From positions 1 to 64,000 of the forward strand of contig NZ_JAFMZO010000001.1 in assembly GCF_024436395.1 (NCBI RefSeq): 64,000 nt of DNA. Reading direction: 5' to 3'. Shown here piece after piece: positions 58,234 through 64,000 of this stretch. The first letter of the stretch is position 1. Every line of letters starts with the position of its first letter. The position numbers were made by a program, and so were the translations under genes. The notes under the pieces were generated by a model that saw only the letters and a program-made list of their open reading frames with translations, did no database searches and was not told where the DNA came from. This DNA is from Paradesertivirga mongoliensis. GTDB lineage: Bacteria; Bacteroidota; Bacteroidia; Sphingobacteriales; Sphingobacteriaceae.

Positions 58234-59913
58234 TTAATAATTTGGGTTTTGAGTAAGTTTAGGATTCCCAATTCGTTCAATAGAAGGGATTGGCCACAGG
58301 TATTGCCTGGATTTGTCAAAGTTACGTTGTGCAATGACTTTTACATCCGACCCAAATCCTGAATAATCTGGAATACCATCATCATCAATAGGCGTTACTC
58401 CTGGGAAGGGCCATTTACTCCGATTTTGAACCGCTGGGTCTGGTAAACCGATAACTGGCTTAGTCAACACTTTTTCTGCAAGCCTCCAGCGGATTAGATC
58501 CATATATCGGAGTCCTTCGTTAACAAATTCCACCCTGCGTTCGCGACGGACCACTTTTCTAAGTTCGGCCACATCGGTTGTCGTAACAGCGGGATATTGC
58601 CCCACCTGCGTCACCGCGACGCCGTAAGCTCTGGCTCTAACCTGGTTAATCGCGTTAAGTACTGATGCATCCACATCTCCAAGTTCAATTTTAGCCTCCG
58701 CATAGGTGAGCAATACCTCTGCATACCGGTATAGGATTGCATCGTTATCTTCCGCCAGGCGGTCAACCCAACTTTGGTCGACGCCTTTTTTCCAAAGGAA
58801 ACCAGTAAAGCTGGCAAAATTCGCATTTGCACGGGTATCGTTGTTTTGAACACGTCTTCCTAGTCTAGAACTCCAAATGGTGAGGCTATCGGGATGAGGC
58901 ATGTATCCAAACCCAAGCCATTGTATTCCGAATTCAACTATAGTAGCCGTAAGCCTCGGATCCCGGTTCGCAAAAGGGTTCTTCGGATCATAAAGCGGTG
59001 ATTCATCAATAGGCTTTCCGTCGATAGACTCATAGGCGTCCACAACTTCCCTTGTAGGTATCTGTGCACCAAAACCACCCGCAGTTCTGGGAATCCAATC
59101 ACGAACATAAAAAGCTCCATTAAATACATTTTGTACTTGATCCCTTGGGAGGCTGAAAATAATCTCCTTGCTTGTTTCACCAGCTTTTAAGAATAGCTGA
59201 GAATAGCTTGGATGCAGCGTGTAAACCGCCGGCCCCATATCAATTATCGATTTTGATGCGTCTTTAGCGACAGCAAATTTTCCCATTTCCAAGGCAGTTC
59301 GGGCTTTAATTGCCAACGCAGCCCCTTTGGTGAGACGTTTTACAGCAGATGCTGAATAGCTTGCCGGTAATTTGTCAGCAGCGAAATCGAGCTCGCTGAA
59401 AATAAAGGTTAAAATTTCTTCTTTATTTGTTCGTGTGATTCCGGTTGCTTCCGCAAGCGTCTTTGGCTCAATTAAAAACGGTACATCGCCAAAATGCGTG
59501 ATCAGTTTAGAGTATTGATATGCTCTAATCAATCTCATCTCGGCTTCATATTGAGCAATGATAGGTGCGGGAGTATTTCCCGCTGCTTTATGCATATTTG
59601 CCAGAAAGCTGTTAGCTCGCGCGATGGCTCTATAAGAATTTGTCCAGAGGCTAAGGGCTGCAGGATCATCCGCAGCCATGGTTCCGAAAGTAACGGAGTT
59701 TCCAAGCAAAGCACGATGCCAGAAATTATCGGTAAACTGTTCGCTGTCATTTCCGAAAAAGGATGGCCGGTACAAGTCGTTTACAGCCAGCTCAAGACCT
59801 GCTTGTGTGTCGTAAAATGTGCTGGATGAACTTTCTGATAAAGGATCGAGGTCCAGTTTACTACATGCTGTTGATGCAGTTAAAACCAGACATATATAAA
59901 TTAGCTTTTTCAT
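58234..59913 (-). CDS. SusD/RagB-type glycan-binding lipoprotein (second)
   Basis: 559 aa. The lipoprotein signal has Cys17 (ASTACSKLDLDP). A SusD fold follows: helical FWHRALLGNSV, YRAIARANSFL and AEMRLIRAYQYSKLI (TPR face), and the family C-terminus VRRERRVEFVNEGLRYMDLIRW, then YLWPIPSIE. The length is normal. It follows susC-2 by about 130 bp. It binds the polysaccharide at the cell surface; substrate identity is inferred only from the locus. Confidence 0.95.
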   Translation of the reverse strand: MKKLIYICLVLTASTACSKLDLDPLSESSSSTFYDTQAGLELAVNDLYRPSFFGNDSEQFTDNFWHRALLGNSVTFGTMAADDPAALSLWTNSYRAIARANSFLANMHKAAGNTPAPIIAQYEAEMRLIRAYQYSKLITHFGDVPFLIEPKTLAEATGITRTNKEEILTFIFSELDFAADKLPASYSASAVKRLTKGAALAIKARTALEMGKFAVAKDASKSIIDMGPAVYTLHPSYSQLFLKAGETSKEIIFSLPRDQVQNVFNGAFYVRDWIPRTAGGFGAQIPTREVVDAYESIDGKPIDESPLYDPKNPFANRDPRLTATIVEFGIQWLGFGYMPHPDSLTIWSSRLGRRVQNNDTRANANFASFTGFLWKKGVDQSWVDRLAEDNDAILYRYAEVLLTYAEAKIELGDVDASVLNAINQVRARAYGVAVTQVGQYPAVTTTDVAELRKVVRRERRVEFVNEGLRYMDLIRWRLAEKVLTKPVIGLPDPAVQNRSKWPFPGVTPIDDDGIPDYSGFGSDVKVIAQRNFDKSRQYLWPIPSIERIGNPKLTQNPNY

Positions 59914-60042
59914 TTGACGTAATTTAATTTTAAGTGAAGCGTGTCCGGTGGTTTAATCGATCGAAATAGTTCATAAGATTAACGCTCGAACGCTTGTTAT
60001 TAAATGGTTGTAGCAAGTTTAATATCAATGGGTGAGAACATC

Positions 60043-63000
60043 TTAAAATGTTAGATTAACTCCTCCAAGAAACGTAGTTACTATAGGATACGACGAGGTT
60101 CCAGCTTCTGGATCCCAGTATTTAGGAAATTTACTAAATACGGCTACATCATTCGCCGTAGCATAAACTCTTAAAGCCTTTATCCCCGCTTTCGCCAATA
60201 GATCTTTGCTTTTAAGGGTATAACCAAGCGTCAGATTTTTTACCCTGAAATAGGCTCCGCTGATCATATAAAAATCAGACATCTCATAGTTATTAACTTC
60301 AGAGGTTCGGGATAATCTCGGATATCTTGCTGCCAAGTTCTGTTCAGGTGTATTGTTTCGACTCCAGAAATTACCCACCATTCCCAATGGCATATTGCCA
60401 AACGCTGCTTGAAATGGCCTTGTGATATCCTGACTCAAAACGCTATTTTTCTTTCCAACACCTTGCACCACCATACCAAAATCCAGATTTTTGTAATCCA
60501 TCCGGAGGGTACCACCATAATTGTATCTTGGCATCGAGCCTCCCAAAAATACTTTGTCCCCTTCCGGCGTAATCTTGCCATCCTTATTGATATCTACATA
60601 TCTTACATCACCGGGTTTCGTATTAGCATTAATCACTGCCGCTCCGGTAACCTCGGCCTGATTCTGGAACAGTCCATTAGACCTGTAACCGAACCACTCA
60701 TTGAATTCTCCGCCTTCCAGGATAGCCTGATCGCCTCTAAACTGGGTTCCTTTCAAATTGAGCACCTTTGTCTTTGTATCGGAAAGATTCATAGAAAAAG
60801 AGTAATTGAAATCTCGTCCCATTTTATCCCTCCATCCTAAATCAAGTTCCCAGCCTTTGGCCTGAAGAGTACCTGCGTTTTGGAATGGATTATCATACCC
60901 TAAATAATTGGGAATGTCTAGACGCAGCAGAATATCCTCAGTTTTTTTGTGGAAATACCCGGCAGACAAGTTTAGTCGGTTATTCAAGAATGTTGCATCG
61001 ACACCAAGGTCTGTACTTGACGTTGTTTCCCAGCTAATATTGTTCATCGCATATTCTACTTGCCCTCCGCCAGTTAAAGGAACTACTGACCCATTTTGAT
61101 AGAATAAAGAGTTGCTAAAGGAGATGATGGCCTGATACGGATAATTTCCAATTCGTTCATTGCCCGCAGTTCCCCATCCGCCACGTAATTTAAGATGCGA
61201 TATTGCTGGAATATTTTCCATAAAAGGTTCTTCGCTTATGGTCCAGGCTGCATTAAAAGACGGAAATATCGCATTGCGGAATTCACTAGCAAAGCGTGAT
61301 GACTGATCATGACGCAAATTTCCTTGCAAATAATACCGATTTTTAAAATTGTATTGCAACCTTCCAAAGAATGATCTAAGGGCTGACTCCGATGCAGACC
61401 CTCTATTATCTCTTAGTTCAGACGAACCCGCATTTAGGTATGGGAAATCGTTTAGTGCGAAACCTTCCCGGGATGCACCAAGGGATTCAAAGGTGGAATA
61501 GTTTTCTTCATAACCAACGAGTACATCGAAATTGTGCAATTCGTTGATAGATTTGGTGTAATTAGCTAATAGCTGACCGTTAGCGGTGAAGTTTTCATTT
61601 CTGTTCTCGTCCAAAAACGTTCGTGCTCGGTTCTGGCCAATTCGTTGACTTGGATTAGCATAATCATAATAGTTTATCTGCTTTCTAAAGTTTTTGAATT
61701 TATCAAGGTCAAACGTTGGTGCAACCATAGCGGTAAAAGTAAGTCCGGCTACAGGTGTATAGTTAAAGGCCAACCTAGCACCAAATTGGTTGAACCAGCC
61801 TTTTTCAAAGCCCCCTTCATTAATTTGTGCTACAGGGTTTAAACCGTCTTTTCCATTTGAATACCTGCCATCACTATAGTAGGCCCCGTAAACACTCGGC
61901 ATAAGCCGTGATAAAAAGATCGGGTTATCGTCGGGAACGCTCGAAACATTCTGGGTTTGAGTGCGCTTGTAGGTTACGTCTAGCTTTGTATTGAATTTAT
62001 CGCTAATTTTCAAGTCATTGTTAATTCGGAATAAATACCTTTCATAATCATAATTATCATAGAAAGCGCCCGACTTATTGTATCCCAGAGATGCTTTTGT
62101 TTTCACTTTGTCGGTACCCATGGTAAACACGAGGTCGTGGCGTACTCTCGGTGCATATGAATTCGTCATTACTTCTTTCTGCCAGTCTGTATTAAAGAAA
62201 GGAAATCTGTTCAAATTCTTCGCCAAACTGTCTGCAAACCCTGTGATCCACCCGTTAGGAAATGGTCCAGCCGTAGCACCGTCATTCATAGCCTGCTCAT
62301 TGAAATAACGCATGTAATCCGGACTGCTGGTATACTCGGGTAATGCCGTAGGCTTCTGCAAACCATATTCAAAGTTATAGTCAAAACTACTCTGTCCTGC
62401 TTTGGCTCGCTTCGTTGTTACCAGTACCACACCGGCTGCCCCCCTTGAACCGTAAATAGAAGCAGATGCAGCATCTTTCAATACGGTAATATTCTCTACG
62501 TCACCGGGATTTACATTATCGATATTTGAATTTGGAATTCCGTCTACAATAAATAAAGGAGCGTTGGTACCTATCGTCGTTATCCCTCTGATCAGCACAT
62601 TAGATCCGGCTCCGGGGGCGCCACTGTTACGAGTTACAGAAACTCCAGACATTGTACCTTGTAAAGCCTCAGAAATTTGAACTGTACGCCTGTCACCAAC
62701 ATCCTTGGCACTAATGGATGAAACTGATCCCGTTACATCCTTTTTCCTTTGTGTTCCATATCCCACTACTACCACTTCTTCCAGATTCTTAGATTCGGTC
62801 ATCATCCCAATCACCAGAGGTTGATCTGTAATTTCTGATATCTGTTCCTGATAGCCGACAAATGTGACGACTAGAATTTTGGCGTCAGCGGGCGCAGTAA
62901 TTCTAAAATCTCCCCGCTCGTTGCTAGTGGCAGTAGTCCTGGAGCCCTCTAGCTTGATAGTAGCCCCGGCAATCGGAACTTTTGTTCTTGCATCAAGCAC

Positions 63001-63084
63001 TTTGCCCTCCACTGTTTTTGTCTGTGCCTGAACTGTATAATGCAGCCCGAACAACAGTAATAAAACTAATAATGATTGCTTCAT
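60043..63084 (-). CDS. SusC/RagA TonB-linked outer-membrane transporter (second)
   Basis: 1013 aa. The signal peptide ends near TVQAQ. A CarboxypepD-like domain (EGKVLDARTKVPIAGATI, about residues 26-105) leads to the plug VVVVGYGTQRKKDVTGSVSS and LFIVDGIPNSNIDNVNPGDV. The barrel ends in a terminal Phe (GGVNLTF). It pairs with SusD-2 to import oligosaccharides. Its promoter is module copy 6, shared with the divergent zinc-ribbon LacI gene, the arrangement from which the other module copies seem to derive. The leader is about 530 nt. Confidence 0.95.
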   Translation of the reverse strand: MKQSLLVLLLLFGLHYTVQAQTKTVEGKVLDARTKVPIAGATIKLEGSRTTATSNERGDFRITAPADAKILVVTFVGYQEQISEITDQPLVIGMMTESKNLEEVVVVGYGTQRKKDVTGSVSSISAKDVGDRRTVQISEALQGTMSGVSVTRNSGAPGAGSNVLIRGITTIGTNAPLFIVDGIPNSNIDNVNPGDVENITVLKDAASASIYGSRGAAGVVLVTTKRAKAGQSSFDYNFEYGLQKPTALPEYTSSPDYMRYFNEQAMNDGATAGPFPNGWITGFADSLAKNLNRFPFFNTDWQKEVMTNSYAPRVRHDLVFTMGTDKVKTKASLGYNKSGAFYDNYDYERYLFRINNDLKISDKFNTKLDVTYKRTQTQNVSSVPDDNPIFLSRLMPSVYGAYYSDGRYSNGKDGLNPVAQINEGGFEKGWFNQFGARLAFNYTPVAGLTFTAMVAPTFDLDKFKNFRKQINYYDYANPSQRIGQNRARTFLDENRNENFTANGQLLANYTKSINELHNFDVLVGYEENYSTFESLGASREGFALNDFPYLNAGSSELRDNRGSASESALRSFFGRLQYNFKNRYYLQGNLRHDQSSRFASEFRNAIFPSFNAAWTISEEPFMENIPAISHLKLRGGWGTAGNERIGNYPYQAIISFSNSLFYQNGSVVPLTGGGQVEYAMNNISWETTSSTDLGVDATFLNNRLNLSAGYFHKKTEDILLRLDIPNYLGYDNPFQNAGTLQAKGWELDLGWRDKMGRDFNYSFSMNLSDTKTKVLNLKGTQFRGDQAILEGGEFNEWFGYRSNGLFQNQAEVTGAAVINANTKPGDVRYVDINKDGKITPEGDKVFLGGSMPRYNYGGTLRMDYKNLDFGMVVQGVGKKNSVLSQDITRPFQAAFGNMPLGMVGNFWSRNNTPEQNLAARYPRLSRTSEVNNYEMSDFYMISGAYFRVKNLTLGYTLKSKDLLAKAGIKALRVYATANDVAVFSKFPKYWDPEAGTSSYPIVTTFLGGVNLTF

Positions 63085-63484
63085 AATAAAACTTAATTAG
63101 TTACTTTAAATTGTTTAGAAAGATTGTTACTTGACATTCTGGTATTCGTTTAATTGAAGTGACCTAAAATTGCAAAGCGCACTATAAGTGCAATCTAGAA
63201 TAGCTCTCGTTTGCCTTACCTGATTTTAGTTCACCTATATCTAATTCCTGAGCAAGGCTCAGTAAACTCTTTATACTTTAATTAGCCTAAGAAACTAAGT
63301 AAGCGTTAACAAAACCCTGCACAAACCGAACATCGACGTTTTCTGCTCTCAATTCCAGTGAAGCGGCAATGCTAACTCACCGTTTACGTTTTTAGCTGCT
63401 CCGGTAAAAGGTCTCTGAAATTTCAGGAAGGGCTACCGGCTAAGGCAAGCTCCATTCATCCTATACCACAGCTCTAATATTATT

Positions 63485-63541
63485 CTATGAGCGGACGTTT
63501 AACCACAAAAAGTAGTGAAACCTGAGTAGTGATTTTTTCAT
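63485..63541 (-). CDS. Leader ORF, copy 6 (18 aa)
   Basis: MKKSLLRFHYFLWLNVRS then stop, about 70 nt after the predicted start site and far upstream of susC-2. It is probably the shortest, possibly ancestral-like member of the leader-ORF set. The rest of 63085-63484 is related to the GH74 leaders (for example CTGAAATTTCAG). Confidence 0.3.
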   Translation of the reverse strand: MKKSLLRFHYFLWLNVRS

Positions 63542-63619
63542 ATGTTATTAATTAAGTTTTAATTGGTTTGCAATTGCATTAATATAGGATCCCTCATTTC
63601 CATTTTATTAATTACAAGC

Positions 63620-63720
63620 TAAACCTATAGTTTTAAGCATAAAAAACCAACATCTGGATGCCGGATGGAAGCATTTTTTCTATCGCAATCGTTTGTGTTA
63701 TCGATTTCGATAGATAGAAA
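63620..63720 (-). promoter_or_regulatory. Module copy 6: promoter plus operator block, for susC-2
   Basis: -33 TTG (63648-63650), a 20-bp spacer, and -7 TAGGTTTA (63620-63627). The operator block at 63681-63720 contains the perfect inverted repeat TATCGATTTCGATA. It lies between susC-2 and the regulator ATG (63762). Confidence 0.85.
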
Positions 63721-63733
63721 TATTTTAAATTTG
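63705..63733 (+). promoter_or_regulatory. Probable promoter of the LacI-family gene
   Basis: An exact TAnnTTTG box, TAAATTTG (63726-63733), with a TTTC -33-like element (63705-63708) 17 bp upstream. The upstream part overlaps the operator block, so autoregulation is expected. The relic copies have lost this box. Confidence 0.55.
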
Positions 63734-63761
63734 TAAGCCAATTAATATTAAATCGAGAGCT

Positions 63762-64000
63762 ATGCCACGCGTCAAATGTCCAAAGTGCAATAAGGTCGAA
63801 ACTATTTTAAGATCTGGATTTATCAGAAAAAAACAACGCTATTTTTGTAAAGAGTGTAACTATAATTTCACGCTCAATCATGAAAACAGGAAGGCAAAAA
63901 ACAAATCGAGAAAAAATTATCAGACAACCATATTGGATATAGGTAAGGCAATGGGTATATCCGCAACTACCGTCAGCCGGGCGTTACATGATCATCCCGA
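63762..64000 (+). CDS. LacI-family regulator with N-terminal zinc ribbon (partial)
   Basis: The window ends after 79 codons. Residues 1-40 form a zinc ribbon with C-x2-C-x19-C-x2-C (Cys6, Cys9, Cys29, Cys32: KCPKCNK and YFCKECNYNFT), like that in IS1 InsA transposase proteins. A basic linker (RKAKNKSRKN) leads to a LacI helix-turn-helix (TILDIGKAMGISATTVSRAL, about 55-74). The ligand-binding domain lies outside the window, but the pseudogene at 9940-10345 supports it being LacI-like. It is divergent from susC-2 with a shared operator. It is the only intact copy here and the obvious candidate to control all six module promoters. Confidence 0.85.
   Translation, partial: MPRVKCPKCNKVETILRSGFIRKKQRYFCKECNYNFTLNHENRKAKNKSRKNYQTTILDIGKAMGISATTVSRALHDHP

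Noticed and set aside
206..63550. Numerous 60-140-aa frames antisense to the large genes (for example inside the susC, GH74 and GH3 genes)
   Set aside because: They overlap strong conserved genes, lack family motifs, and show composition expected of shadow frames.
9860..63720. The 40-bp repeated blocks as a CRISPR array
   Set aside because: Copies are 7-15 kb apart, linked to promoters, and have no spacer organisation.

Overview
The window comes from a Bacteroidota genome, most likely a soil or plant-associated Sphingobacteriaceae such as Pedobacter or Mucilaginibacter (inference). The signs are two SusC/SusD pairs, type IX secretion (T9SS) sorting domains, SusC-type promoters with TTG-N20-TAnnTTTR spacing, a hybrid sensor kinase with beta-propeller repeats, and low to moderate GC. 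Almost every gene from 3 kb onward reads on the minus strand. Together they form one large glycan-utilisation region whose best-supported substrate is a decorated beta-glucan such as xyloglucan.

Layout. 0.2-2.3 kb: a small phage- or element-like cassette (63-aa DNA-binding-type protein, 252-aa protein, DUF5675 protein, two tiny membrane proteins, strong terminator). 3.1-9.6 kb: an M23 lipoprotein and a first SusC/SusD pair. This pair sits inside the remains of a GH74 gene and beside a dead LacI gene. 10.3-14.6 kb: a hybrid histidine kinase. 14.9-24.6 kb: a five-gene operon (SSS transporter, FAD oxidoreductase, SGNH/CE20-like esterase, GH30-like hydrolase, GH97). 25.4-39.6 kb: three secreted GH74 paralogues of increasing size (1041, 1350 and 1964 aa). 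41.2-48.8 kb: a BadF-type sugar kinase, two Tat-exported TIM-barrel isomerases, a NupG-type transporter, cytochrome c, and a GMC dehydrogenase with its small subunit, resembling periplasmic sugar-oxidation (3-keto-glycoside) clusters. 48.9-52.8 kb: a fourth GH74. 53.9-63.1 kb: GH3, an acetyl-xylan-esterase-like hydrolase, and a second SusC/SusD pair. 63.76 kb to the end: the first 79 codons of a divergent LacI-family regulator carrying an N-terminal zinc ribbon.

The most interesting signal is a regulatory module of about 100 bp present six times, upstream of susC-1, the SSS operon, GH74-B, GH74-C, GH74-D and susC-2. Each copy has a Bacteroidota promoter with an exact 20-bp spacer, preceded by a 40-bp operator-like block. 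At 63.7 kb the block sits directly before the intact zinc-ribbon LacI gene. At three other sites it is followed by the decayed start of the same gene, and each has the same ATG-to-ATA loss. Most promoters are also followed by a related short leader ORF. The simplest reading is that a divergent regulator/target locus was copied repeatedly, the regulator copies died, and one surviving regulator may now control the dispersed loci as a regulon.

The region is also rich in relics that ordinary gene calling would miss: a split GH74 gene, a LacI pseudogene, a GH5-like mannanase fragment, an IS5-type transposase, and a duplicated Gfo/Idh/MocA 5' end. All family calls come from reading motifs; no database search was run.
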